Positions 1-8,874 of a stretch of 45,040 nucleotides of DNA are shown one piece after another. Source of the stretch: Streptomyces sp. SM10 (GTDB lineage Bacteria; Actinomycetota; Actinomycetes; Streptomycetales; Streptomycetaceae); assembly GCF_002910915.1 (NCBI RefSeq), contig NZ_NEUF01000147.1:1-45040 (forward strand). The letters are read 5' to 3'. A program made the position numbers and the translations under genes. The number at the start of each line of letters is the position of its first letter. Within the stretch, counting starts at the first letter, position 1. The notes under the pieces are model-generated. The model saw only the letters and a program-made list of their open reading frames with translations. It made no database searches and had not been told where the DNA came from.

Positions 1-135
1 GCCGTACCCCTGCGGGGGCATGCCGGGCTGCCCGGGCGGCGGCGTGGGCGCGCCGAATCCGCCGGGCGGCGGGTCCTGCGGGGCACCGAACCCGCCCTGG
101 GGCGGGTCGTTGGGCGGCTGGGGCGGCTGGGTCAT
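1..135 (-). CDS. PQQ-like beta-propeller membrane protein, N-terminus only
   Basis: The first 45 codons of a minus-strand gene are visible, starting at an ATG at 135-133 and running off the left edge. The protein begins MTQPPQPPNDPPQGGFGAP and continues as a Pro/Gly/Gln-rich low-complexity stretch. This is the same type of N-terminus as the two complete paralogues at 191-2062 and 2682-4337, so I infer a third tandem copy with a membrane anchor and an extracytoplasmic beta-propeller. No propeller blade is visible here, so the product call rests only on resemblance to its neighbours. The gap to the upstream paralogue is 55 bp, so the two could be cotranscribed. Confidence 0.7.
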   Translation of the reverse strand, partial: MTQPPQPPNDPPQGGFGAPQDPPPGGFGAPTPPPGQPGMPPQGYG

Positions 136-190
136 GGCGTACGTACCTCTGCGGAGTCTGAGAAGAAGGGGCTGCTGCCGTCGTCGGCCG

Positions 191-2062
191 TCACTTGCCG
201 AAGGCCATCATGGTCGTCTGTTCCAGCTCTTCCTCGTCGTTGCTCGCGCTGACGCGGTCGCTGACGATGAAGGAACGGCCGCCCGCGTAGACGACCTTGG
301 ACGAGAAGAAGTTCTCGATCCCGGTCGTCGAGTCCAGGTGCTGCAGCAGCACCTTGGGCGCGCCTCCGGTCGGCGCGATCGTCGCGATCGCACCGCCCTT
401 GTCGTACGAGGGCTCCAGGTAGACCAGGACGTTGCCGCCCTCCATGCGCAGCGGCTTCATGGTGCGCTCGGCGGGGGCCGCGGACTTCCACTTGGTCTTG
501 CCGGTGTTCAGGTCGAAGGCGACGACCTTGTTGGTGCGGGCGCTGCCGCTGGTGTCGTCCTCGGTCATCATGTAGAAGGTGTCGGCGTCGGCGGCCACGC
601 CCATGCAGTCTTCCAGGTTTCGACCGAAGTTCACGAGGCCGGCGCAGTCGACGGAGAGCTTCTCCCCCTTGTCACTGACCAGCTGGGAGCGGAGCTTTCC
701 GTCCTCCTTGAGCGCGAGGACGCCCCACTTCTTGTCCTCCCTGTGGGTCAGCGAGACGACGAGAGGGCTCACCGAGTAGACCTTGTCGACCTCCCAGCCG
801 ACCTTGGGCTGGTACGTCCACTTGGCCTTCCCGGTGGCCGGGTCGATCTCCTGGATCTGGTTCTGCGGGGCTTCCCCGTACTCGGTGCGGCAGGCTGCCG
901 CGGCGATCAGCTTGGGACCGCCGGCGAAGGAGAACGGCTTGCAGCCGCTCGACGGGGTGCCGAACAGCTCCTTGCCGTCGCTGACCCGGTAGCCGTTGGA
1001 GTTGCTCGTGCGGCCGACAGCCACGGTGTCACCGCTGATCGCGATATTGATGTCGGACAGCAGGTCGAAGTTGCCGTTCTTCTTGATCGACTTCTTCCAG
1101 CCGGCCTTGCCGGTGTTGAGGTCGACCATCTGCAGATCGGCGCAGGTGGACTTGTCCGTGGTGCCGTTCTTCACACCGATGACGATCTTGCCGTCGGCAG
1201 TGGCCGCCCCTGGTGCCGCGCACAGGTCGGTGGAGAGCGGAAGCTTCCACTTCTCCTTGCCGTCGGCCACCGAATAACCGACGACCGAGCGGTACATGCC
1301 CTTGACGATCGTGTCCCCCACGATCCACGGGCCGTACACGTCCGCGCCGTTGCGCGGCAGGTCGACGTCGTTCGTCGTCAGCCAGAGGACCTTCGCCTCG
1401 CCCTCCTTGCGACCGGCGTTCAGGTCGTCGTTGGCCTCGCGGCCGTCGCCCTTGCCGTCGCCCTGGTCGACGCTGGGCGAGGTGCTGGGGTCCACGGCGC
1501 CGCTGCTGGACTTGGAGACGGGCTTCTTCTCGTCGTCGTCACCGCCGCCCACCGCGAGGAAGACGCCTCCGCCGATGACGAGGAGCGCGGCGAGCGCCGC
1601 ACCGATGATGACGGCGGGCTTGCCCTTGAAGGGGCCGCCACCGGTGCCGCCGGGCGCGGGCGCGCCGGGGTACTGCTGCTGCGGGTAGCCGTATCCGGGC
1701 TGCTGGCCGTAGGGGCCGGGCTGCTGACCGTACGGGCCCTGCTGCTGGGCGTACGGACCGGACGGGGCGCCGTAGGGACCGGGCTGCTGGGCGTACGGGC
1801 CGGGGTCGGCCTGCCCGGGCGCCTGCCCGGGCGCCTGCGGGTAGCCGTAGCCGGGCTGCGCTCCGGGCGCCTGCGGGTAGCCGTAACCGGGCTGCGCGGG
1901 GGGCGGCGTCGCCGGGGGCGGCGTCTGCGGGGGCCCGGGCGGCGTCTGCGGCGGCGCCGCAGGTGGTGACGGCGGCTGGGACGGCGGCTGAGGAGTGCCC
2001 TGCGGTTCCTGCGGAGCCCCGAAGCCCCCCTGCGGCGGTTGCTGGCTGGGCGGCTGGGTCAT
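191..2062 (-). CDS. PQQ-like beta-propeller repeat membrane protein
   Basis: A 623-aa protein. Residues 1 to about 145 are a disordered tail of Pro, Gln, Gly and Tyr with repeated QQPGPYG and PGYGYPQ units. One transmembrane helix follows at about 147-170 (IIGAALAALLVIGGGVFLAV), then an Asp/Lys/Ser-rich linker. The rest is an extracytoplasmic domain with recurring blade motifs such as VDLNTGKAGWKKS and FDLNTGKTKWKS, typical of PQQ/WD-like propellers. I chose ATG 2062 because GGGGG lies 8 nt upstream; a GTG two codons earlier is too close to that site. Family members are usually annotated only as PQQ-binding-like. No catalytic residues stand out, and a scaffold or sensor role is an inference. 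Confidence 0.85.
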   Translation of the reverse strand: MTQPPSQQPPQGGFGAPQEPQGTPQPPSQPPSPPAAPPQTPPGPPQTPPPATPPPAQPGYGYPQAPGAQPGYGYPQAPGQAPGQADPGPYAQQPGPYGAPSGPYAQQQGPYGQQPGPYGQQPGYGYPQQQYPGAPAPGGTGGGPFKGKPAVIIGAALAALLVIGGGVFLAVGGGDDDEKKPVSKSSSGAVDPSTSPSVDQGDGKGDGREANDDLNAGRKEGEAKVLWLTTNDVDLPRNGADVYGPWIVGDTIVKGMYRSVVGYSVADGKEKWKLPLSTDLCAAPGAATADGKIVIGVKNGTTDKSTCADLQMVDLNTGKAGWKKSIKKNGNFDLLSDINIAISGDTVAVGRTSNSNGYRVSDGKELFGTPSSGCKPFSFAGGPKLIAAAACRTEYGEAPQNQIQEIDPATGKAKWTYQPKVGWEVDKVYSVSPLVVSLTHREDKKWGVLALKEDGKLRSQLVSDKGEKLSVDCAGLVNFGRNLEDCMGVAADADTFYMMTEDDTSGSARTNKVVAFDLNTGKTKWKSAAPAERTMKPLRMEGGNVLVYLEPSYDKGGAIATIAPTGGAPKVLLQHLDSTTGIENFFSSKVVYAGGRSFIVSDRVSASNDEEELEQTTMMAFGK

Positions 2063-2681
2063 CAGCACGTCCCCCTTCGTGCGGTTCCGGTGCCCGTTCC
2101 GGTCTCCCCCGCGATTCCGCTGGGCTCAGAGGATCAGGTACAAGAAATCTCTGAATTCCCCCCGGAAAGGAGCGAATCGGGCATGGCTTCCGCGGCGTTA
2201 CGACAGTCGAGCGGGGCTTCTTTGTACCACCCGCACCACACCCGGCACCGGTTCGGTCCACCCCCTGTTCCCAAGGGAGAACCGGGCCGTGATGCCGTCG
2301 TTACGCACCGCCGGGCGCCGCGCGTGCACCGGTTTCCGACAGCGCTTCAACTCGATGCGAAACGTGCCCATTTCGCAGAATCCCCGCAGACCGGCGCCTG
2401 TTCACCGGGGCCCAGGACGGCTGTCGCCTCCCCCTCCTCGCCGACCCGCCACGGAAGAGGGGAGGAACGGCTGCCCTGCCAGACGCCCTTCGGCTCGTGG
2501 AGCGAGCTCTCGGGTGTCGACCGCTGATGCCGGATTCCTCAGCGGGGCCGCGTGTACGCCCCGGCGGACGGATCCCGCACTCCTCTCCCACCGCTCTCGC
2601 GGTCCGGCGCCCGGTTCGCGCACACGCCCGGGCGAAGCTCTCCGTGGCACCGGCCGCGTGGCGGTCCGTCCGCCGGCCCGT
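2063..2681. other. 619-bp intergenic region between two PQQ-like paralogues
   Basis: This stretch separates the start of the 623-aa paralogue from the stop of the 551-aa paralogue, both on the minus strand. Open frames cross it on both strands, but none has a credible start, ribosome-binding site or recognisable product. A relatively AT-rich patch at about 2130-2165 is the likeliest site for the promoter of the downstream (lower-coordinate) gene. I see no RNA gene, mobile element or strong hairpin. Confidence 0.5.
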
Positions 2682-4337
2682 TCACTCCCCGAAGGCGATC
2701 ATGGTCTTCATGTCCGCCTCGGCCTCGTCGTCCTCCTCCATGCCGACCAGCGGCAGGGTGAGGAGCGAACGGCCGTCCTCGTAGAGGACCTCGGCCGCGG
2801 TCATGCCCGCCTCGATCGTGGCCGTCGACGCCGGATGGGTCAGCACGGTCCGCGGGGTCCCGCCGGTGGGACCGAGCGTGGCGATCGCGCCTCCCTGCGT
2901 CCTGGTGGCCGCCACGTAGAGCAGCAGCTTCCCGCCCTCCGTGCGCAGCGGTTCCATCCTCCGCCCCAGGGGGGCGTCGGCCGTCCACTTCTGCTCGCCT
3001 GTGTTCAGGTCGAAGGCGACGATCCGGTTGTCCACGTCGAACTCGACGTGCTTCCGCTTGGTCGACACGTAGAACGTGTCGTCGTCCGCCGCCACCCCCG
3101 CGCAGTCGTCCCTGTTGCGGGTCACCACCAGGTATCCCCCGCACCTCACCTCGTAGTCGGCGAAGCCGAGATCGACGTCCCGGGTGCCGAGCTCGATGCG
3201 CGACCGCAGGGTGCCGTTGTCCCGCAGGGCCAGGACCCGCCAGGTGTCGCCCTTCTGCACCGAGACGACCAGGGGGCTGACGGAGTAGACCTGGTCGATG
3301 AACCAGTCCTTCTCGAGTGCGTACGTCCACTGCTTCTTCCCGGACGCGGGGTCGAACTCCTGGATCTGGTTACCGCCCGGGCAGTCCGCCGCGGCGATCG
3401 TCCGGGCACCGCTGAGGAAGGCGTAGGACCGGCAGTCGCGGGGCTGCGCGCCGAACAGCTCCTGCCCGTCGCCCACCCGGTAGGTGTGGACGTGGCCGGG
3501 GCGCGAGTACGTCACCGTGTCGCCGTTCGCCGCCATGACGACCCGCCTCTCGGTGTCCGTGACGGCGGCCTTCTCCAGGGTCTTCCTCCAGCCCGGCTTC
3601 CCCGTGCGCAGGTCGATCATCTGCAGGACGGAGCAGTCCGCACCGGTGTCGGAGTCCGCCGCCTCGACCGCGACCACGATCCTGCCGTCCGTGGTCGGGC
3701 GAGTGGGCGCCGCGCAGATGTCCTCGGGCATCCGCAGGCTCCACCGCTCCGTGCCGTCGGCCGTCGAGTAGCCCGACACCGTCCGGTACATGGCCTTGGC
3801 GACGACGTCCCCGGCCTCCCAGGGGCCGTACACGCCCATGGCCCGGCCGGGGAGGTCGGTGCCCAGGCTCTGCAACCACCGGACCTTGGCCTCGCCCGGT
3901 TCGCGGCGGGCGTCGAGCTGCCCGGCAAGCTCCACGTCACTCGCGGCGTGGCTCGTGCCGTCGCCCTGCTCCGGTGCGGTCGAGGGGCCGGACGTCCCTC
4001 CGGCCGCGGGCTTCTTCGCGTCGTCATCGCCCAGGGCGAACCAGACGCCCCCGCCGACGATCAGGGCCAGGGCGAGCACGGCGCCGACGACCATGCCGGT
4101 CCTGCCCTTGAAGCGGCCACCGCCGCCCGGCCCCTGGGGCGCCGCGACCGGCTGCGGCTGCGACGGGAATCCGTAACCGCCCTGCGGCGGCTGCCCGTAC
4201 GGACCGGGCTGCTGGGCATACGGTCCGGGAGCCGTGCCCGGTTGCTGGGGCGGGTATCCGTACGCGGGCCCCGGCGGAGGGTCGTACGGTGCCCCGAAGC
4301 CTCCCTGCGGCGGTTGCTGGCCGGGCGGCTGGGTCAT
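2682..4337 (-). CDS. PQQ-like beta-propeller repeat membrane protein, second paralogue
   Basis: A 551-aa paralogue of the 623-aa neighbour with the same layout. A Pro/Gln/Tyr/Gly-rich cytoplasmic tail covers residues 1-76. One transmembrane helix lies at about 79-100 (MVVGAVLALALIVGGGVWFA), followed by a DDDAKKP linker. A propeller then carries units such as IDLRTGKPGWRKT and FDLNTGEQKWTA. Both complete paralogues end in a similar (M/I)AFG(K/E) peptide, which supports duplication. ATG 4337 has GAGGGGG 8 nt upstream. Its shorter tail accounts for most of the length difference. Function is unknown; an envelope-associated propeller is the safe statement. Confidence 0.85.
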   Translation of the reverse strand: MTQPPGQQPPQGGFGAPYDPPPGPAYGYPPQQPGTAPGPYAQQPGPYGQPPQGGYGFPSQPQPVAAPQGPGGGGRFKGRTGMVVGAVLALALIVGGGVWFALGDDDAKKPAAGGTSGPSTAPEQGDGTSHAASDVELAGQLDARREPGEAKVRWLQSLGTDLPGRAMGVYGPWEAGDVVAKAMYRTVSGYSTADGTERWSLRMPEDICAAPTRPTTDGRIVVAVEAADSDTGADCSVLQMIDLRTGKPGWRKTLEKAAVTDTERRVVMAANGDTVTYSRPGHVHTYRVGDGQELFGAQPRDCRSYAFLSGARTIAAADCPGGNQIQEFDPASGKKQWTYALEKDWFIDQVYSVSPLVVSVQKGDTWRVLALRDNGTLRSRIELGTRDVDLGFADYEVRCGGYLVVTRNRDDCAGVAADDDTFYVSTKRKHVEFDVDNRIVAFDLNTGEQKWTADAPLGRRMEPLRTEGGKLLLYVAATRTQGGAIATLGPTGGTPRTVLTHPASTATIEAGMTAAEVLYEDGRSLLTLPLVGMEEDDEAEADMKTMIAFGE

Positions 4338-4352
4338 CGGCGGATCCCCCTC

Positions 4353-4372
4353 GTGCGGACATTGATCCGCAC
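4353..4372. repeat. 7-bp inverted repeat in the 5' leader of the PQQ-like gene
   Basis: GTGCGGA and TCCGCAC are separated by CATTGA. The repeat lies 15 bp upstream of the ATG of the 551-aa propeller gene. It could be a leader hairpin or an operator; the sequence does not decide. Confidence 0.35.
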
Positions 4373-4381
4373 GGTCATCCA

Positions 4382-4417
4382 GGCGGAGCGGTCCTCTTTT
4401 CTATCACCCGCTCCGCC
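4382..4417 (-). terminator. hairpin downstream of the ABC-F gene
   Basis: GGCGGAGCGG and CCGCTCCGCC form a perfect 10-bp stem around a 16-nt AT-richer loop. It begins 8 bp after the ABC-F stop codon on the minus strand. Streptomyces terminators commonly lack a U-tract, so a terminator is the likeliest role. It separates the ABC-F gene from the propeller genes on the same strand. Confidence 0.65.
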
Positions 4418-4424
4418 CCCTCTC

Positions 4425-6242
4425 TCAGGCGTCCTCGGCCAGTTCCAGCCAGCGCATCTCCAGCACGTCCCGCTCCGCGACCAGTTCACGCAGCTCGGCG
4501 TCGAGCTCGGCGACCTTCGCGAAGTCGGTGGCGTTGTCGGCGATCTGCGCGTGCAGCGTGGTCTCCCTGGTCGACATCTTGTCGAGCTGCCGCTCGACCT
4601 TCTGCAGTTCCTTCTTCGCGGCACGCGCCGCCTGCGGCGAGACGGTCTCGGCCGGCGCTGCCTTGGGCGCGGAGGCCGCCGCGGCGGAGGCGGGTGTGGC
4701 CGTCTCCTCCATGCGCTGCCTGCGCTCGATGTACTCGTCGATGCCGCGCGGGAGCATCCGCAGCGCCCGGTCGCCGAGGAGCGCCATCACCTTGTCGGTG
4801 GTGCGCTCGATGAAGAACCGGTCGTGGGAGATCACGATCATCGACCCGGGCCAGCCGTCGAGGAGGTCCTCCAGCTGGGTCAGCGTCTCGATGTCCAGGT
4901 CGTTGGTGGGCTCGTCGAGGAAGAGGACGTTGGGCTCGTCCATCAGCAGACGCAGGATCTGCAGCCGGCGCCGCTCACCACCGGAGAGGTCCCCGACCGG
5001 GGTCCACTGCTTCTCCTTGACGAAGCCGAACTGCTCGCAGAGCTGACCTGCGGTCATCTCCCGGCCCTTGCCGAGGTCGACGCGGTCGCGCACCTGCTGG
5101 ACCGCTTCGAGGACGCGCAGGTTCGGGTTGAGCTCGGCGACCTCCTGGGAGAGGTAGGCGAGCTTCACCGTCTTGCCGACGACGACCTTCCCCTCGGCGG
5201 GCTGCACGTCGCCCTGGCTGCGGGACGCCTCGGCGAGGGCCCGCAGCAGCGAGGTCTTGCCGGCTCCGTTGACGCCGACCAGGCCGATGCGGTCACCCGG
5301 GCCGAGCTGCCAGGTGAGGTGGGTGAGCAGGGTCTTGGGCCCGGCCTGGACGGTCACGTCCTCCAGGTCGAAGACGGTCTTGCCGAGGCGGGCGTTGGCG
5401 AACTTCATCAGCTCGCTGGTGTCGCGCGGGGGCGGCACATCGGCGATCAGCTCGTTGGCGGCCTCGATGCGGTAGCGCGGCTTGGACGTACGGGCGGGGG
5501 CACCCCGACGCAGCCAGGCCAGCTCCTTGCGCATCAGGTTCTGCCGCTTGGACTCCTCGGTGGCGGCGATCCGCTCCCGCTCGGCCCGCGCGAACACGTA
5601 GTCGCTGTAGCCGCCCTCGTACTCGTGGACGGCACCGCGCTGGACGTCCCACATGCTGGTGCAGACCTGGTCGAGGAACCACCGGTCGTGGGTGACGCAG
5701 ACGAGCGCGGAGCGCCGGGCCCGCAGATGGCCGGCCAGCCAGGAGATGCCCTCGACGTCGAGGTGGTTGGTCGGCTCGTCGAGGACGATCAGGTCGGGCT
5801 CGCCGATGAGCAGCTTGGCCAGCGCGATCCGGCGCCGCTCGCCGCCGGAGAGCGGGGCGATGACGGTGTCCAGGCCGTGCTCGAAGCCGGGGAGGGCGAG
5901 GCCGCCGAAGAGCCCGGTCAGGACGTCACGGATCTTGGCGCTGCCCGCCCACTCGTGGTCCTCGAGGTCGCCGATCACCTCGTGCCGGATGGTGGCCGTC
6001 GGGTCCAGCGAGTCGTGCTGGGTCAGGACACCGAGGCGCAGCCCGCCGTTGTGGGTGACGCGGCCGGTGTCCGCCTCCTCCAGCTTGGCGAGCATCCGGA
6101 TGAGCGTCGTCTTGCCGTCGCCGTTCCGGCCGACGACGCCGATCCGGTCGCCCTCGGACACCCCGAGGGATACGCCGTCGAGCAGGGCACGGGTGCCGTA
6201 CACCTTGCTGACCTGCTCGACATTGACCAGATTGACGGCCAT
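4425..6242 (-). CDS. ABC-F family ATP-binding protein
   Basis: A 605-aa soluble ABC-F protein with two nucleotide-binding domains on one chain and no membrane segments. Domain 1 has Walker A GRNGDGKTT at about residues 38-46, signature LSGGE and Walker B LIVLDEPTNHLD. Domain 2 has GVNGAGKTS, LSGGE and VLFLDEPTNDLD. An Arg-rich linker joins the domains, and an Ala-rich segment leads into a C-terminal coiled coil of about 70 residues, as in Uup-type members. ABC-F proteins act on the ribosome as translation factors or in antibiotic protection. The housekeeping setting and the Uup-like tail make resistance the less likely role. ATG 6242 is preceded by CAGGAG at good spacing. Confidence 0.92.
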   Translation of the reverse strand: MAVNLVNVEQVSKVYGTRALLDGVSLGVSEGDRIGVVGRNGDGKTTLIRMLAKLEEADTGRVTHNGGLRLGVLTQHDSLDPTATIRHEVIGDLEDHEWAGSAKIRDVLTGLFGGLALPGFEHGLDTVIAPLSGGERRRIALAKLLIGEPDLIVLDEPTNHLDVEGISWLAGHLRARRSALVCVTHDRWFLDQVCTSMWDVQRGAVHEYEGGYSDYVFARAERERIAATEESKRQNLMRKELAWLRRGAPARTSKPRYRIEAANELIADVPPPRDTSELMKFANARLGKTVFDLEDVTVQAGPKTLLTHLTWQLGPGDRIGLVGVNGAGKTSLLRALAEASRSQGDVQPAEGKVVVGKTVKLAYLSQEVAELNPNLRVLEAVQQVRDRVDLGKGREMTAGQLCEQFGFVKEKQWTPVGDLSGGERRRLQILRLLMDEPNVLFLDEPTNDLDIETLTQLEDLLDGWPGSMIVISHDRFFIERTTDKVMALLGDRALRMLPRGIDEYIERRQRMEETATPASAAAASAPKAAPAETVSPQAARAAKKELQKVERQLDKMSTRETTLHAQIADNATDFAKVAELDAELRELVAERDVLEMRWLELAEDA

Positions 6243-6389
6243 TTCACTCCTGCCTAGGGGATCCCTGCGTCGGGGACCGCTCGACGTCCCAGAGTAGTCG
6301 CCGCGCGGGGTGCGATAGCGTGCGGCGATCGATCATGGGGAGTAACCCCAGGTCGGAGCGGTTCGGAACATCTCTGGGGTGGGGACTTC

Positions 6390-7034
6390 ATGATGCGTGG
6401 CGCGATACGGACACTGGTTCCGGCGGTCCTGACGGCGGCCGTGCTGGCCGGCTGTTCGTCGTCCGGGGGCGACACGGCGGCGGACACGGGGAAGAACGGG
6501 GACAGCGCCCCCGCGAAGTCGGCCGGGAGCGCGGCCCCGGCGAAGGGCGGCACGCTCGGCGCCGCCGGGTCGGCGTGCGAGCTCCCGGTGACCTTCGACC
6601 TGGCGGCGGGCTGGAAGCCGCAGGCGGTCACGGTGGAGCCGGCTTCCGACCTCGCCGCGCTGGGCGAGCAGGGCTCGGCCACGATGGTCTGCGAGATCGA
6701 CGCCAAGCCGGCCGGGAACATCGGCTACCTCCGGGTCTGGCAGGGCAAGGGTCCGGACACGCCCCCGCGCGCGGCGCTGGAGGACTTCGTGGCCGGCGAC
6801 CCGAACGCGTCGAAGGCCGCGTACGAGGAGGCCGAGGCGGGCGCGGTGCCCGCCGCCGAGGTCGTCTACACGGTGAGCGGCGAGCTGCTGGACGAGCCGA
6901 AGACGGAGCGGGCCTTCGCGGTCTCCACCCCGAAGGGCCCGGTCGTGGTGCACCTGGGCGGACTGGACTCGCAGGAGCACGAGGAGATGCTCCCGGCGTA
7001 CGAACTGGCGAAGGACACGCTGAAGCTCGGCTGA
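6390..7034 (+). CDS. secreted lipoprotein
   Basis: A 214-aa protein with a lipoprotein signal peptide. A short basic start (MMRGAIRT) is followed by a hydrophobic core and the lipobox LAGC, with the lipidated Cys at about residue 22. A Ser/Gly/Asp/Ala-rich tether leads to a compact globular domain with two further cysteines (SACEL and MVCEID), which could form a disulphide. I do not recognise the family. It is convergent with ispE and divergent from the ABC-F gene. Two adjacent ATG codons (6390, 6393) could each be the start. A short hairpin, TGGGG-AGTAA-CCCCA at 6336-6350, lies in its leader. Confidence 0.8.
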   Translation: MMRGAIRTLVPAVLTAAVLAGCSSSGGDTAADTGKNGDSAPAKSAGSAAPAKGGTLGAAGSACELPVTFDLAAGWKPQAVTVEPASDLAALGEQGSATMVCEIDAKPAGNIGYLRVWQGKGPDTPPRAALEDFVAGDPNASKAAYEEAEAGAVPAAEVVYTVSGELLDEPKTERAFAVSTPKGPVVVHLGGLDSQEHEEMLPAYELAKDTLKLG

Positions 7035-7096
7035 GACGCCGCTCCGCCCGCGACTGCGTGCCGCGCCACAGGCGGATTCCGCCCGGGTGCCCGCCG

Positions 7097-7996
7097 TCAG
7101 ACGACGGTGGCCCCCGGTGCCGGCGATACCGCCACCCGCGCGCTGCGGCACGTGCCCGACGCCAGCAGGGCGGCGGCCACCGTGCGCGCCGACTCCGCGT
7201 CGGCGGCGAGGAACGCCGTCGTCGGCCCGGATCCCGAGACGAGGGCGGCCAGGGCTCCGGCGGCGGTGCCCGCCGCGAGGGTGCCGGCCAGCGAGGGGCG
7301 CAGGGAGAGTGCGGCGGCCTGGAGGTCGTTGGACAGGGCGCCCGCGAGCGCGGTGGTGTCCCCCTTGCGCAGGGCGGTCAGGAGCGCGGGCGACGCGGAC
7401 GGCTCGGGTACGTCGGTGCCGGCGGTGAGCCGGTCGAACTCGCCGTACACGGCCGGGGTGGAGAGCCCGCCGTCGGCGACGGCGAAGACCCAGTGGAAGG
7501 TTCCGCCGACCTCGATCGGGGTGAGCTGCTCGCCGCGTCCGACACCGAGCGCCGCCCCGCCGATGAGGCTGAAGGGCACGTCGCTGCCCAGCTCGGCGCA
7601 GATCTTAAGGAGTTCCTCCTGGCTCGCCCCGGTGGCCCACAGGGCGTCGCAGGCCAGCAGCGCGGCGGCGCCGTCGGCGCTGCCGCCCGCCATGCCGCCG
7701 GCGACGGGGATGTCCTTGGCGATGTGGATGTGGACGTCGGGGGCGATGCCGCGCTGGGCTGCCAGGGCGATCGCGGCGCGGGCCGCGAGGTTGGTGGCGT
7801 CCAGCGGGACCTGGCCGGCGTCCGGTCCGGAGCAGGTGACGCGCAGCGCCTCGGCGGGGGTGACGGTGACCTCGTCGTACAGGCCGACGGCGAGGAAGAC
7901 GTTGGCCAGGTCGTGGAAGCCGTCGGGCCGGGGGGCGCCCACCGCGAGCTGCGCGTTGACCTTGGCGGGGACGCGGACGGTGACGCTGCGGGTCAT
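7097..7996 (-). CDS. ispE: 4-diphosphocytidyl-2-C-methyl-D-erythritol kinase
   Basis: A 299-aa GHMP kinase that phosphorylates CDP-methylerythritol in the non-mevalonate isoprenoid pathway. It supplies precursors for quinones, carotenoids, hopanoids and undecaprenyl phosphate. The N-terminal substrate motif VRVPAKVNAQL and the glycine-rich ATP loop PVAGGMAGGSADGAAAL are clear, as is the C-terminal VSGSGPTTAFL motif. ATG 7996 overlaps the rsmA stop in ATGA, so the two are translationally coupled. The tatD, rpf, rsmA, ispE order is usual in actinomycetes. Confidence 0.95.
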   Translation of the reverse strand: MTRSVTVRVPAKVNAQLAVGAPRPDGFHDLANVFLAVGLYDEVTVTPAEALRVTCSGPDAGQVPLDATNLAARAAIALAAQRGIAPDVHIHIAKDIPVAGGMAGGSADGAAALLACDALWATGASQEELLKICAELGSDVPFSLIGGAALGVGRGEQLTPIEVGGTFHWVFAVADGGLSTPAVYGEFDRLTAGTDVPEPSASPALLTALRKGDTTALAGALSNDLQAAALSLRPSLAGTLAAGTAAGALAALVSGSGPTTAFLAADAESARTVAAALLASGTCRSARVAVSPAPGATVV

Positions 7997-8865
7997 GCGG
8001 AGGGCTCCGGCTTGTTCTCGGCGATGGCGGCGAACTCCTCGACGGTCAGGGCCTCGCCCCGCGCCTGCGGGGAGATCCCCGCGGCGGTCAGGGCCGCCTC
8101 GGCGGCCGGTGCGGAACCCGCCCAGCCGGCCAGGGCGGCGCGGAGCGTCTTGCGGCGCTGGGCGAAGGCGGCGTCCACGACGGCGAACACCTCGGCCCGG
8201 CTCGCGGTGGTCGGGACCGGTTCGGCGCGCCGCACCAGGGACACCAGCCCCGAGTCGACGTTGGGCGCGGGCCAGAAGACGGTGCGGCCGATCGACCCGG
8301 CGCGCTTGACGTCGGCGTACCAGTTGGCCTTGACCGAGGGCACGCCGTAGACCTTGTTGCCGGGGCGGGCGGCCAGCCGGTCGGCGACCTCGGCCTGGAC
8401 CATCACGAGCGTCCGCTCGATGGTGGGGAAGCGCTCCAGCATGGTGAGCAGGACCGGCACGGCGACGTTGTAGGGCAGGTTGGCGACGAGCGCGGTGGGC
8501 GCCGGGCCGGGCAGCTCCGTGACCAGCATCGCGTCCGAGTGGACCAGGGCGAAGCGGTCCGCGCGTCCGGGCAGCCGGGCGGCGACCGTGGCCGGCAGGG
8601 CGCCCGCGAGCACGTCGTCGATCTCCACGGCGACGACCCGGTCGGCCGCCTCCAGCAGGGCCAGGGTCAGCGACCCCAGACCGGGGCCCACCTCGACCAC
8701 CACGTCGTCGGGCCGCACCTCGGCGGTGCGTACGATCCTGCGGACCGTGTTGGCGTCGATGACGAAGTTCTGGCCGCGCTGCTTGGTGGGGCGTACGCCC
8801 AGCGCTGCGGCCAGCTCGCGGATGTCTGCGGGGCCCAGAAGGGCGTCGGGCTCTGTGGTGCTCAC
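7993..8865 (-). CDS. rsmA: 16S rRNA (adenine1518-N6/adenine1519-N6)-dimethyltransferase
   Basis: A 290-aa KsgA/RsmA enzyme that dimethylates A1518 and A1519 of 16S rRNA late in small-subunit assembly. The N-terminal LGVRPTKQRGQNFVID motif, the SAM-binding VVEVGPGLGSLT and the catalytic NLPYN (motif IV) are all present, with a C-terminal helical domain. Length is normal. The start lies only 9 bp from the stop of the Rpf-like gene, and the stop overlaps ispE by ATGA, so this is an operon. Confidence 0.96.
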   Translation of the reverse strand: MSTTEPDALLGPADIRELAAALGVRPTKQRGQNFVIDANTVRRIVRTAEVRPDDVVVEVGPGLGSLTLALLEAADRVVAVEIDDVLAGALPATVAARLPGRADRFALVHSDAMLVTELPGPAPTALVANLPYNVAVPVLLTMLERFPTIERTLVMVQAEVADRLAARPGNKVYGVPSVKANWYADVKRAGSIGRTVFWPAPNVDSGLVSLVRRAEPVPTTASRAEVFAVVDAAFAQRRKTLRAALAGWAGSAPAAEAALTAAGISPQARGEALTVEEFAAIAENKPEPSA

Positions 8866-8874
8866 CCGTTAAGC

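Noticed and set aside
1650..1960. Short repeats resembling a CRISPR array
   Set aside because: The repetition is codon-level Pro/Gln/Gly/Tyr repeats inside a protein tail, with irregular unit lengths and no spacers or cas genes.
4425..6242. Antibiotic-resistance ABC-F protein
   Set aside because: The Uup-like C-terminal coiled coil and the housekeeping context argue for a general translation-factor role; nothing links it to a producer cluster.
1995..6257. Very long plus-strand open frame of about 1400 codons
   Set aside because: It runs antisense to the two propeller genes and the ABC-F gene. It has no domain logic, and its openness is the usual mirror effect of GC-rich third positions.
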